A DNA stretch of 34,116 nt from Deltaproteobacteria bacterium (lineage in GTDB: Bacteria; Desulfobacterota; Desulfomonilia; UBA1062). The notes under the pieces are model-generated. The model ran no database searches. It saw only the letters and a list, made by a program, of their open reading frames with translations, and was not told the origin of the DNA. Shown here piece by piece: positions 1 to 7,758 of this stretch. Every line of letters starts with the position of its first letter. The first letter of the stretch is position 1. Location: NCBI GenBank assembly GCA_011046135.1, contig DSBG01000026.1, forward strand, positions 1 to 34,116. The letters are read 5' to 3'. A program made the translations under genes and the position numbers.

Positions 1-192
1 ACCATCAACAAGGCCCTCGAGACATTCTCAGAAGAGGATTTCGGTGGGCTCGTGCCGAACCTCACCTACACACCGGAGGATCACGGTGCATCGTTCACGG
101 CACGGATCGTCCAGATTCATGAAGATGGCCGGTTCACCCCGCTCACCAACTTCTTTGTCCCCGGTAAGGAAAAGATAGAACTCATAGACTGA
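1..192 (+). CDS. Liv-type ABC transporter substrate-binding protein, C-terminal end (partial)
   Basis: An open frame enters from the left edge and ends at TGA 190-192, giving 63 residues. The tail contains YTPEDHGASFTARIVQIHEDG followed by a phenylalanine-rich strand. This resembles the C-terminus of periplasmic type I branched-chain amino acid binding proteins (LivK/Peripla_BP_6 family), where a YTPxDHxG segment precedes the last beta strands. The protein would bind the substrate in the periplasm and deliver it to the LivH/LivM permease. The neighbour livG begins 13 bases after the stop, so the gene is the upstream member of the same operon. The signal peptide and ligand pocket lie outside the window, so the substrate cannot be read. 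Confidence 0.8.
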   Translation, partial: TINKALETFSEEDFGGLVPNLTYTPEDHGASFTARIVQIHEDGRFTPLTNFFVPGKEKIELID

Positions 193-205
193 GGGGGATT
201 TTATC

Positions 206-1051
206 GTGAGGGCATTCCGTGGACAGCCGAAGATATCTTCCGGTGATGGAGCTCAGGGAAAATCGGCAGAACTCGTCATCAGGGGCCTGAATCTCGCCTT
301 TGGCGGGATTCAGGCACTGAGGGACATCGACCTGCAGGTCAACACCGGCGAGCTGTTCGCTTTGATCGGACCCAATGGTGCCGGGAAAACGAGCCTGCTC
401 AACTGCATCACCGGGTTCTACCATGCCAGCAGCGGGAATATTACCTTCAACGGTCGCTCCATCGTGAATCGCCACCCCCACGAGCTCACCCGGATCGGTA
501 TCGGGAGGACCTTCCAGAACATCGAGCTCTTCCCCGGTATGACCGTGCTCCAGAACATGCAGCTTGCTCGCCACATCCACTACCGGTACACGCTCCCGGG
601 TGCTGGCCTCTTCCTTCCCTCGGTACGCAGGGAGGAAGTCCGTCACCGCGCTATCCTGGAAGAGATCATCGACTTCCTCGAGATTCAATCGATACGCAGG
701 GAACTCGTGGGCTCCCTTCCCTACGGCATGAGAAAACGCGTTGAACTCGGCAGGGCCCTGGCCCTTGAACCCAGCCTGCTGGTTCTGGACGAGCCGTTTG
801 CCGGGATGACCCTCGAGGAGAAAGAAGACATGGTCAGGTTTCTTCTGGACCTCCACGAAGGCTGGGGCCAGACCATGATCCTTGTGGAACATGACATGTC
901 CATCGTCATGAGCATTTCGCAGCGGATCGTGGTGTTGAATTTCGGTGAAAAACTGGCGGAAGGACTACCCGAAGAGATCCAGAATCACCCGGATGTAATC
1001 AAGGCGTACCTCGGTGAGACAACGGATCTCGGGGTGGAGGCCCATTCATGA
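206..1051 (+). CDS. livG: Branched-chain amino acid type ABC transporter ATPase LivG
   Basis: This 281-residue cytoplasmic ATPase should power uptake through LivH/LivM. Walker A is GPNGAGKT at about residues 55-62. The FQN Q-loop is near 103, the ABC signature LPYGMRKRVE near 171-180, Walker B LLVLDEP near 191-197, and the switch histidine lies in VEHDM. The LPYG-type signature and the GIGRTFQNIELFPGMTV segment are typical of the LivG subfamily. The GTG start at 206 is supported by GAGGGGG at 191-197; the next ATG (246) is out of frame. About 20 residues precede the usual N-terminus of the family. It follows the binding-protein gene by 13 bases and overlaps the next small frame by ATGA. Confidence 0.95.
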   Translation: MRAFRGQPKISSGDGAQGKSAELVIRGLNLAFGGIQALRDIDLQVNTGELFALIGPNGAGKTSLLNCITGFYHASSGNITFNGRSIVNRHPHELTRIGIGRTFQNIELFPGMTVLQNMQLARHIHYRYTLPGAGLFLPSVRREEVRHRAILEEIIDFLEIQSIRRELVGSLPYGMRKRVELGRALALEPSLLVLDEPFAGMTLEEKEDMVRFLLDLHEGWGQTMILVEHDMSIVMSISQRIVVLNFGEKLAEGLPEEIQNHPDVIKAYLGETTDLGVEAHS

Positions 1052-1218
1052 TGGAGATATTCCGCTCTTCAGCTACCCCTTACTGCAAGACCGTCGCTGA
1101 TGGCCTTCCCTGTACCCTGTCTGTGAAGAACACCTGGGTTCTGCGCAGGTCACGCGCCCCGATTGCTGGGGCCAGGATCAGGATACGAGGACGTTTTTTT
1201 ATCAGGACCGATCGATGA
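1048..1218 (+). CDS. Hypothetical 56-residue small ORF coupled at both ends
   Basis: A 56-codon frame fills the gap between livG and the CoA ligase exactly. Its ATG (1048) overlaps the livG TGA as ATGA, and its own TGA (1216-1218) overlaps the ligase ATG (1215), again as ATGA. GGAGG at 1036-1040 lies 7 bases before the start. The product is basic (about 10 Arg), with two cysteines (residues 13 and 22) and no clear membrane segment or recognised domain. Double ATGA coupling with a good ribosome-binding site argues for translation. The unremarkable composition and arginine-rich tail argue against a conserved protein, so it might only carry ribosomes across the gap. No function is proposed. Confidence 0.45.
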   Translation: MMEIFRSSATPYCKTVADGLPCTLSVKNTWVLRRSRAPIAGARIRIRGRFFIRTDR

Positions 1219-3164
1219 AAAAGTATTCCTTGCAGACTTCACTGCCACAGGACATCCTGGATTCCTACACCCAATGCACTCTGCCACAGATCCTTGCCAG
1301 TCAGGCCGGACATCTGGGAAACACACAGACAGCCATCAGGGAGAAGGCCTACGGTATCTGGCAGGCCTTTTCCTGGAAGGACTACTTCTCATACGTCAGG
1401 GACACGGCGATGGGCCTCAAGGAACTCGGACTGAAACGGGGAGACAACACGGGTATTATTATGGATAACCACCCGGAATGGCTCTTCAGCCAGCTGGGTG
1501 CGCAATCGCTGGGATCGGTGACCCTGTGTCTCTTCACCTCAGCGGTTTCCACAGAGCTCAGTTCAGCCTTGAACCGAATTCAGGCCAGGATCGTCATCGT
1601 TCAGGACCAGGAACAGGTGGATAAGCTCATCGAGGAACGGCACAGGCTCCCTACCGTGAGAAAGGTTGTGTACGTTGATCCCACGGGCATGCGCACCTAC
1701 GCCGACAACGACTGGCTCATCAGCTTCAGGGACCTCCTCGAGCTCGGCAGCGCTCTGCTCCGGGAACAGCCAGAATCTTATGACCATGAGCTCTCCCAGG
1801 GAAAGATTGACGACATAGCCCTCATGATTATGACCTCAGGCACAACGGGCATTTCCAAACTTGCCATGCTGACACACCGGAACCTCTCAGCCATGGCCCG
1901 GAGATGGATCGAATCGGAACGGTATCCCCTGGGCTCGAACTGGCTTTCCATGAGTCCCCCCGCATGGATCGTGGATCAGATGTGGGGGACCGGTGTATCG
2001 CTTCTGGGAGGACTGACCATGAACTTTCCCGAGACAGGCCAGACCGTTACCAGTGATTTCCGCGAGATCGGACCGAGCACCATCATCACATCGTCACGGT
2101 TCTGGGAAGACCTCGCTTCCCGGATCAGGGTAAAAATAGATGATGCCGGGTCCGTGAGGAAAGCCATCTTCTCGGTAGCGGAGTCAATCGGCAGGGCCTG
2201 TGAGGAACGAAGTGCCCACAAAACACGCATCCCTCTATCCCTGAGGTTCCTCAACACCCTCGCCGAGCTGACGGTGTTCCGTCCCCTCCTGGATCGCGTC
2301 GGCTGCTCACGGTTCATCAGTGCATACACCGGGGGGCACCCCATCAGCCCCGATGTCATCAAGTTTTTCCGGGCGGTTGGCCTGAACCTCAAGCAGTGTT
2401 ACGGCATGACGGAGACCTGCGGGATCTTTCAGATTCAGGAAGACGGAGATGTGAAGCCTGAAACCGTGGGCAAGGCCCTGCCCGGGATCGACATACAGAT
2501 CTCTGACGACCAGGAGGTGCTCATCTCTGCGGACATCACCTTTGCAGGATACTACAACGACTTCGAATCCACGGAGGCCGCCTTCGAAAACGGGTGGCTG
2601 CTGACCGGAGATGCCGGATATTTCGATGACGACGGCCACCTCGTCATCATCGGGAGGAAACAGGATATCATCCGTGACAAGCAGGGTCATGCCTTTTCTC
2701 CCGACTTCATAGAAACCCGCCTCAAGTTCTCACTGTTCGTCAAGGAGGCGGTCATCTTCGGAGAGGGACGGCCCTTTCTCACCGCGCTGATCAACATCGA
2801 CATGGGCAACGTGGGAAACTGGGCGGAAGACCGCATGATCCCGTATACGACCTATACAGATCTCTCCCAGCGTCCCGAGGTGGAAGACCTGATCCTTGGT
2901 GAGGTCCGCGCAGTGAACGACCAGCTCCCGGACCCCATGAGGATCAGAAAGTTCATCCTCCTGTACAAACTTCTGGATGCTGATGACGAGGAGCTCACCA
3001 GGACCGGAAAAGTACGCAGGCGGTTCGTGTATGGTCTCTATCTCCCGCTGATAGAAGCAATGTACACGGGACAGGACGAGGTGAACGTGAAGGGGAAGAT
3101 CCGCTACCGGGACGGACAGATCGGCATGATCGAGACGCAAGCGAGGGTTATACACGCCACATGA
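1215..3164 (+). CDS. AMP-forming acyl-CoA ligase, long-chain fatty acid type
   Basis: A 649-residue member of the ANL superfamily, expected to activate a carboxylic acid to acyl-AMP and then acyl-CoA in the cytoplasm. The phosphate loop SGTTGISKLAMLTHRN follows IALMIMT (about residue 207). The A5 motif is YGMTETCG, A7 is LTGDAGYFDDDGHL, A8 is IIGRKQDIIRDKQG, and the C-terminal lysine motif is RTGKVRRRF near 600. The length and the long insert before the A5 motif match the FadD15/long-chain group rather than short acetyl-CoA synthetases. The start at 1215 has AGGA at 1204-1207. Its place between livG and livH suggests it activates the imported substrate. The loop reads GISKLAM instead of the usual G-x-P-K-G, a mild deviation. 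Actual substrate is unknown. Confidence 0.9.
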   Translation: MKKYSLQTSLPQDILDSYTQCTLPQILASQAGHLGNTQTAIREKAYGIWQAFSWKDYFSYVRDTAMGLKELGLKRGDNTGIIMDNHPEWLFSQLGAQSLGSVTLCLFTSAVSTELSSALNRIQARIVIVQDQEQVDKLIEERHRLPTVRKVVYVDPTGMRTYADNDWLISFRDLLELGSALLREQPESYDHELSQGKIDDIALMIMTSGTTGISKLAMLTHRNLSAMARRWIESERYPLGSNWLSMSPPAWIVDQMWGTGVSLLGGLTMNFPETGQTVTSDFREIGPSTIITSSRFWEDLASRIRVKIDDAGSVRKAIFSVAESIGRACEERSAHKTRIPLSLRFLNTLAELTVFRPLLDRVGCSRFISAYTGGHPISPDVIKFFRAVGLNLKQCYGMTETCGIFQIQEDGDVKPETVGKALPGIDIQISDDQEVLISADITFAGYYNDFESTEAAFENGWLLTGDAGYFDDDGHLVIIGRKQDIIRDKQGHAFSPDFIETRLKFSLFVKEAVIFGEGRPFLTALINIDMGNVGNWAEDRMIPYTTYTDLSQRPEVEDLILGEVRAVNDQLPDPMRIRKFILLYKLLDADDEELTRTGKVRRRFVYGLYLPLIEAMYTGQDEVNVKGKIRYRDGQIGMIETQARVIHAT

Positions 3165-3204
3165 GCATTCCCGGCGATGAGGGCGAAACAAACGGAGGAA
3201 GGCG

Positions 3205-4083
3205 ATGGACTTTTTTTTCCACCTGTTGATTAACGGCCTGAGTATCGGCCTTCTCTACGGCCTCTCGGCCATGGGATTTGTCATGATCTTCAAATCATCG
3301 AGCGTCCTGAATTTCGCCCACGGTGAACTCATGGCCATCGGGGCCTTTCTCTTCCTGGTCCTGGTTTCCTGGGCTCATGTTCCCATCCCCGTGGCATTTC
3401 TCATCACCCTGGTCGGCAGCTTCGTCATCGGGTTTGCGGTGGAGCGGGTCTTCCTGAGGCCCCTCATCGGAGAACATCTCATCTTCGTGATCATGCTCAC
3501 CGTTGGGCTGGCCTCGATGTTCAAGGGATTGCTCCTGTTCATCTTCGGGGGAAATCTCTACATCTATCCGGACTTTCTCCCGTCCAGCCTGGGAATTACC
3601 ATCAACACCCTGGTTATTCCACCGGTTTATGTAGCATCATCCATGACCGGGATCATTTTTCTCGTACTCTTCGGGCTGTTCTTCAAGTTTTCCTCACAGG
3701 GGATCTTCATGAGATCAGTGGCAGACAACCAGACGGCTTCCCTGTCGCTCGGGGTCCACGTCAGGCGGGTCTTCGCACTCTCCTGGGCGATCGCGGCACT
3801 CGTGGCGGCCATGAGCGGAATCGTTCTGGGGATCATCAACGGCACCAATGTCCACGAGATCACCTCCATCGGTCTGAAGGTATTCCCCGTGGTCATCCTG
3901 GGCGGACTGGACAGCATCGGCGGTGCCATTATCGGAGGCATCATCATCGGGCTCCTTGAGACCTTTACCGCCGGGTACATATCACCCGCACTCCGGGATG
4001 TGATCCCCTACATCATCCTGGTCTTCATCCTGCTCATCAAGCCCTATGGCCTCTTCGGCCTCGTGGAGATCGAGCGTGTCTAG
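3205..4083 (+). CDS. livH: Branched-chain amino acid type ABC transporter permease LivH
   Basis: A 292-residue inner-membrane permease with about eight hydrophobic segments. The N-terminal stretch YGLSAMGFVMIFKSSSVLNF followed by AHGELMAIGAF is the LivH hallmark. Near residues 230-250 comes VVILGGLDSIGGAIIGGIIIG, the cytoplasmic loop that contacts the ATPases. A strong GGAGGAAGG ribosome-binding site precedes ATG 3205, which lies 40 bases after the ligase stop. It pairs with LivM 15 bases downstream to form the channel. Length and motif order are standard for the family. Confidence 0.95.
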   Translation: MDFFFHLLINGLSIGLLYGLSAMGFVMIFKSSSVLNFAHGELMAIGAFLFLVLVSWAHVPIPVAFLITLVGSFVIGFAVERVFLRPLIGEHLIFVIMLTVGLASMFKGLLLFIFGGNLYIYPDFLPSSLGITINTLVIPPVYVASSMTGIIFLVLFGLFFKFSSQGIFMRSVADNQTASLSLGVHVRRVFALSWAIAALVAAMSGIVLGIINGTNVHEITSIGLKVFPVVILGGLDSIGGAIIGGIIIGLLETFTAGYISPALRDVIPYIILVFILLIKPYGLFGLVEIERV

Positions 4084-4098
4084 GCACCGAGGTGAGCG

Positions 4099-5169
4099 AT
4101 GAAAAAACTCCAGTTTCACCCCTGCGGTAATTTCAAGCAACGCTACGAAGAGGAGCTCCGCATCTTCGAGACCGATTTCGGCAGGCTCTGGCTCATTGTC
4201 GGGGCACTCGTCCTCTTCGGTATTGTTCCCTTTGTCAGCAGTCCCTACCTGCTCTACGTCATCAACATGACCGGTATCGCTGCCATCGGTGCCATGGGGC
4301 TCAACATCCTCATCGGGTACACGGGCCTGATCTCCCTGGGACACGGTGCCTTCATCGGTGTGGGGGCCTATGCGGGAGCCATCCTCGCGACGCGGCTCGG
4401 ATTCCCTTTCTGGCTCGCGATTCCCTCGGCAGGACTGATCACCGCCGGGGTAGGTATGATCTTCGGTCTCCCTTCGGGAAGACTCAAGGGCCTGTATCTG
4501 ACCATTGCCACCCTGGCAGGGCAGATCATCATCGAGTACGTGCTGCTGCGCTGGGAGAGCCTCACCCGGGGAACCATGGGCATTACGCTGCCCACCGCCT
4601 CCCTTCTCGGCATGGAGCTGATCGATGACAGGGATTTTTTCTACGTGATCTATGTCGTTCTCGTGGCGGTCACCTTCATCACGGTGAATATCATGCGTAC
4701 CCGCTATGGCAGGGCCTTCATCGCGATCCGCGACAACGACCGGGCTGCAGAGGGCATGGGCATCCCCATCTTCCCGTACAAGCTCCTCGCGTTTTCCATC
4801 AGCTCGTTCTACGCGGGCGTTGCCGGTTCGCTGTGGGCGTACTACATGATCAGCATCACCTCAGAGCCCTTCTCCCTCTCGCTGTCCGTTGAATACATCG
4901 CCATGGTCATCATCGGCGGCCTGGGGAGCATCCCTGGTTCCATCTTCGGGGCGGTATTCATCATCGGCTTGAACGAGCTCCTCAGGTCTGCAACTGATCT
5001 CTTCATGAGCATGCCTGTTTTCAGGGGATTCGGGCTCAACCTCGCATCGTTGAGAGAATTCGCCTTCGGGCTTGCCATCGTCCTGTTTATTCTCTTCGAG
5101 CCGAAGGGACTGGCAGAGATCTGGCGCATTATTCGTTCCAACTTCAGGCTGTGGCCGTTTTCCTACTGA
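4099..5169 (+). CDS. livM: Branched-chain amino acid type ABC transporter permease LivM
   Basis: A 356-residue inner-membrane permease and partner of LivH. The diagnostic segment ALGLNILIGYTGLISLGHGA falls near residues 62-83 (the first residue reads M in place of A), followed by FIGVGAYAGAILA. RAFIAIRDNDRAAEGMGI near 207-224 is the conserved loop, and VIIGGLGSIPGSIFGAVFI near 274-292 is the ATPase-contacting loop. The first 28 or so residues are a charged cytoplasmic extension before the first membrane helix. GAGGTGA just upstream of ATG 4099 serves as the ribosome-binding site. It follows livH by 15 bases and precedes livF closely. Confidence 0.95.
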   Translation: MKKLQFHPCGNFKQRYEEELRIFETDFGRLWLIVGALVLFGIVPFVSSPYLLYVINMTGIAAIGAMGLNILIGYTGLISLGHGAFIGVGAYAGAILATRLGFPFWLAIPSAGLITAGVGMIFGLPSGRLKGLYLTIATLAGQIIIEYVLLRWESLTRGTMGITLPTASLLGMELIDDRDFFYVIYVVLVAVTFITVNIMRTRYGRAFIAIRDNDRAAEGMGIPIFPYKLLAFSISSFYAGVAGSLWAYYMISITSEPFSLSLSVEYIAMVIIGGLGSIPGSIFGAVFIIGLNELLRSATDLFMSMPVFRGFGLNLASLREFAFGLAIVLFILFEPKGLAEIWRIIRSNFRLWPFSY

Positions 5170-5187
5170 GGCGTGAGAGGGGTTGAG

Positions 5188-5991
5188 ATGAAAGACGCAA
5201 CGGTACTGCAGATCAACAATATCTCAGTGGTTTATTCCGACGTGATTCAGGTGCTCAAGGGTGTGTCTCTGTCCGTCGAAAAACATCGCATCGTGTCACT
5301 CCTGGGGAGCAATGGAGCAGGGAAGACAACAACCCTGAAGGCCATTTCCGGCCTGCTCCATCCGGAGAACGGCAAGGTCACCGAAGGGTCCATCATCTAC
5401 GATGGGGTGCCTGTGCAGAACTCCTCCCCCGAGGAGATCACGAGGCTCGGCATCATCCAGGTTCTTGAGGGGAGACAACCCTTTAAGTATCTCACCATCG
5501 AAGAAAATCTCAGGGTCGGCACCGCCATCAGATGGACGAAGCCCTACAAGAGGGATCTTGAAATGGTCTACCACTATTTTCCCTCCCTCGTGAAACGACG
5601 GAAAACCCTTGCAGGATACTGCAGCGGCGGAGAGCTTCAGATGCTCGTCATGGGCAGGGCGCTCATGGCTCATCCCAAGCTCCTGCTCCTGGATGAACCC
5701 TCCCTCGGGCTCGCACCGCTCGTGGTGAAGGAAATCTTCAGGATAATCGCTCGCATCAACGAAGAACAGGGAACCACCATCATCCTCGTGGAGCAAAACG
5801 CAAACATGGCCCTGCAGATCGCCCACTACGGCTATGTCATGGAAAACGGCAAGATTGTCATGGAAGGGATCTCCTCCGAGCTCCGGGAGAATCCGGATGT
5901 GAAGGAATTTTACCTCGGAGTCGGTGCTGGAGGCGTTTCCAGATCCTACCGCGATGTGAAATCGTACAAGAGACGAAAACGATGGCTGTAG
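5188..5991 (+). CDS. livF: Branched-chain amino acid type ABC transporter ATPase LivF
   Basis: The second ATPase of the importer, 267 residues from ATG 5188. Walker A is LGSNGAGKTTT, the signature is CSGGELQMLVMGRAL, Walker B is LLLLDEPSLGLAP, and the switch region is ILVEQNA. A GTG at 5173 would add five residues, but it sits too close to any ribosome-binding site, whereas AGAGGGG lies at good spacing before ATG 5188. The tail GVSRSYRDVKSYKRRKRWL is strongly basic. Similar RDVK-x-YKRRKRW tails are familiar to me from Liv ATPases encoded next to phenylacetate-CoA-ligase-like genes, which fits the next gene here. That association is from memory, not shown by the sequence. Confidence 0.94.
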   Translation: MKDATVLQINNISVVYSDVIQVLKGVSLSVEKHRIVSLLGSNGAGKTTTLKAISGLLHPENGKVTEGSIIYDGVPVQNSSPEEITRLGIIQVLEGRQPFKYLTIEENLRVGTAIRWTKPYKRDLEMVYHYFPSLVKRRKTLAGYCSGGELQMLVMGRALMAHPKLLLLDEPSLGLAPLVVKEIFRIIARINEEQGTTIILVEQNANMALQIAHYGYVMENGKIVMEGISSELRENPDVKEFYLGVGAGGVSRSYRDVKSYKRRKRWL

Positions 5992-6057
5992 CAGGGTACA
6001 GGGAGCATAGATCAGTCCTCCAGCAGGGCTGCACCGAACCCCGTGGAGGAGAAGAGA

Positions 6058-7359
6058 ATGAGCCCCGCGGATAACCCGTCACCGGGGGAGCAAGGAGCAG
6101 GTGTGAAGACGTACTACGATGAACAGGAAACCAGATCGAGAGACGAACGTGAAGAATCCATGAACAGGGACATCGCCGAGATGGTCCGCCTCGGGTATGA
6201 ACGTTCATCCACGGTGAAAAAGACCATGGACGGGCTGGGGATGAAACCATCCGACATTCAGGGGACACGGGATCTGGTGAACCTTCCCGTCATATCGCGG
6301 GAACAGCTCGTGGAGCTCCAAGCGATTACCCCGCCCTTTGGCGGGCTTGACGATCCCGGCGCAGAGATCGAGAGGATCTTCATCTCTCCGGGCCCGGTCT
6401 ATGAGCCTCATCTGGGCTCTCACGACCCCCTGTGGGCACGGGGGTACCAGGCAGCGGGATTCACGAAAGGCGACGTGGTGATCAACACCTTTTCCTATCA
6501 CATGGTGGCAGCAGGACTCACCTTCCACGGCGGCCTCACCCGTGTGGGCGCAACGGTGGTTCCTTCGGGAGCTTCTTCCACGCAGCAGCAGGTCCAGCTC
6601 ATAAGGGATCTCGGTGTGACCGGGTATACCGGAACCCCGAGCTTTCTGATGGCCCTCATCGAGAAGGCTTCCGAGATGGGTCACGACTTCGCCAAAGACT
6701 TCACGCTCAGACGGGCGAGCTTCGTCGCAGAGCCGCTGCAGCCATCTCTTCGGAAACGATTCGAGGAGGAGTTCGGCATCGACACCTACCAGATGTACGG
6801 TGCCACCGAGGTGGGAGATATTGCCTACGAGTGCGGAGAAAAAAGCGGCTGGCACCTGTGTGAAGAGGTGTTCGTTGAGATCGTCGACCCGGTGACCGGC
6901 ACACCCGTACAGCCTGGGGAACTGGGGGAGGTTGTGGTGACCCGCCTGAATTCCATTTTCTTCCTCTTTCGTTTCGGAACAGGAGACCTTTCGAGGATCA
7001 TCGAAGAGCCCTGCCCCTGCGGAAGAACCGCACTGAGGCTCGACGGAATCGCCGGCCGGGTGGGCGATGCCGTCAAGGTCCGCGGTCTGTTCGTGGCACC
7101 GAGCCAGGTGGGAAACCTTGCAGCACAGTTTCCCGGGATTGCTCTCCAGCTCCTCATCGAAAGGCAGGCCCACCGTGATATCCTCACGGCGAGAATCGAT
7201 CTCCGTGACACCATGATCGACCGGGGAGAATTTTTACCCCGTTTCGAACGGATCTTCCAGGAGGTGTGCACGGTCAAGGTCGACAAGGTGGTCTTTACCG
7301 AGCCCGGCAGCATCCCCGATGACGCCAAAGTCCTCCAGGACACGCGTGAGTGGAAATAA
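6058..7359 (+). CDS. Phenylacetate-CoA ligase-like (PaaK family) adenylate-forming protein
   Basis: A 433-residue ANL-superfamily protein of the PaaK/coenzyme F390 synthetase type. Recognisable features are YQMYGATEVGDIAYEC (A5 region, about residues 239-254), RFGTGDLSRI, the CPCGRT cysteine motif near 318 common in PaaK proteins, and GRVGDAVKVRGLFVAPSQV. Where PaaK has a Ser/Thr/Gly-rich ATP phosphate loop, this protein has FISPGPVYEP (near residue 106), so the loop is atypical. ATG 6058 is chosen because GGAGGAG at 6045-6051 is well spaced; a GTG at 6043 overlaps that site. It lies 66 bases after livF and probably ends the transporter operon. Activation of an aromatic or other carboxylic acid is plausible, but catalysis is uncertain given the altered loop. 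Confidence 0.82.
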   Translation: MSPADNPSPGEQGAGVKTYYDEQETRSRDEREESMNRDIAEMVRLGYERSSTVKKTMDGLGMKPSDIQGTRDLVNLPVISREQLVELQAITPPFGGLDDPGAEIERIFISPGPVYEPHLGSHDPLWARGYQAAGFTKGDVVINTFSYHMVAAGLTFHGGLTRVGATVVPSGASSTQQQVQLIRDLGVTGYTGTPSFLMALIEKASEMGHDFAKDFTLRRASFVAEPLQPSLRKRFEEEFGIDTYQMYGATEVGDIAYECGEKSGWHLCEEVFVEIVDPVTGTPVQPGELGEVVVTRLNSIFFLFRFGTGDLSRIIEEPCPCGRTALRLDGIAGRVGDAVKVRGLFVAPSQVGNLAAQFPGIALQLLIERQAHRDILTARIDLRDTMIDRGEFLPRFERIFQEVCTVKVDKVVFTEPGSIPDDAKVLQDTREWK

Positions 7360-7449
7360 CCCATGAACAGATCCGGGCATACTCCCGTCTGATCATCCTC
7401 GGGTGAATAAAGGAGAACGCACCCAATTTATTCTGGATGTGAATACTAT

Positions 7450-7478
7450 TGCCCAAATCATTCTCTCATGGTATTTCT
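7450..7478 (+). promoter_or_regulatory. Possible sigma70-type promoter before the selenoprotein gene
   Basis: TTGCCC at 7450-7455 and TATTTC at 7473-7478 are separated by 17 bases, about 30 bases upstream of the selenoprotein start. The -10 match is only three of six, so this is weak. The 150-base gap between the PaaK-like gene and the selenoprotein otherwise shows no gene. Confidence 0.22.
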
Positions 7479-7509
7479 CTATCCTCGAGCAAACACGGGA
7501 GGTTGTTTC

Positions 7510-7725
7510 ATGTCAAAGACCATCCTCATCTACGGAAAGTCAGGCTGACCGTATACCGACAAGGCCAGGTCGGTCTACGGGGACACGGCGACATACATCG
7601 ATGTCACGAAGGATAAGGCCAGGCTCGATGAAATGCTCAAGCTCTCCGGAGGCAGGCGTGTCGTGCCGGTCATTGTGGAAGGAGACAAAACCCAGGTTGG
7701 CTATGGAGGTACCTGAGGGGTATGA
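7510..7725 (+). CDS. Glutaredoxin-like selenoprotein with two in-frame UGA (Sec13, Sec69); UXX-star type
   Basis: Reading TGA 7546-7548 and TGA 7714-7716 as selenocysteine gives a 71-residue protein ending at TGA 7723-7725. It starts MSKTILIYGKSG, then U-PYT, which matches the glutaredoxin active site GCPYC with Sec at the attacking cysteine. A VVP near residue 52 fits the cis-proline strand, and VGYGGT-U-GV-stop ends the protein, placing Sec third from the end. GGGAGGT at 7497-7503 lies 6 bases before ATG. Each UGA is followed by a SECIS-like hairpin. From memory, small (seleno)proteins with a terminal U-x-x-stop are catalogued as the UXX-star family; I infer membership. A thiol/selenol redox role is likely; partners are unknown. 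The alternative, a pseudogene with two stops, is disfavoured because both stops fall at redox positions. Confidence 0.85.
7549..7580 (+). promoter_or_regulatory. SECIS-like hairpin for the first UGA
   Basis: The hairpin begins directly after TGA 7546-7548. CCGTA (7549-7553) pairs with TACGG (7576-7580), and ACCGAC (7555-7560) pairs with GTCGGT (7569-7574). A single T/C mismatch separates the two stems, and the 8-base apical loop AAGGCCAG contains GG. Location inside the coding region just after UGA and overall size match bacterial SECIS elements bound by SelB. Confidence 0.8.
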
Positions 7726-7727
7726 TG

Positions 7728-7744
7728 GCTCATCGGTGATGAGC
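7728..7744 (+). promoter_or_regulatory. SECIS-like hairpin for the second UGA, beyond the stop codon
   Basis: GCTCATC (7728-7734) pairs perfectly with GATGAGC (7738-7744) around GGT. The 17-base element starts 11 bases after TGA 7714-7716. From memory, this matches the E. coli minimal SECIS geometry (17-base upper stem-loop, 11-base spacing, GGU in the apical loop). It lies just after the terminal TGA, so the 3' untranslated region supplies the signal. There is no T-run after it, so it is not a simple terminator. Confidence 0.72.
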
Positions 7745-7758
7745 AGTTCTGTCGCGTA

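Noticed and set aside
1194-1200. T-run as a terminator between livG and the CoA ligase
   Set aside because: The nearest GC stem (CCCC/GGGG near 1157-1171) is more than 20 bases upstream of the T-run, and the coupled ORFs suggest continuous translation.
6205-7173. Long open frame on the - strand opposite the PaaK-like gene
   Set aside because: It has no recognisable motif and mirrors a strongly recognisable gene; it is a by-product of the base composition.
7728-7744. Perfect hairpin as a transcription terminator between the selenoprotein and dgt
   Set aside because: No T-run follows on either strand, and its distance from the second UGA fits a SECIS element better.
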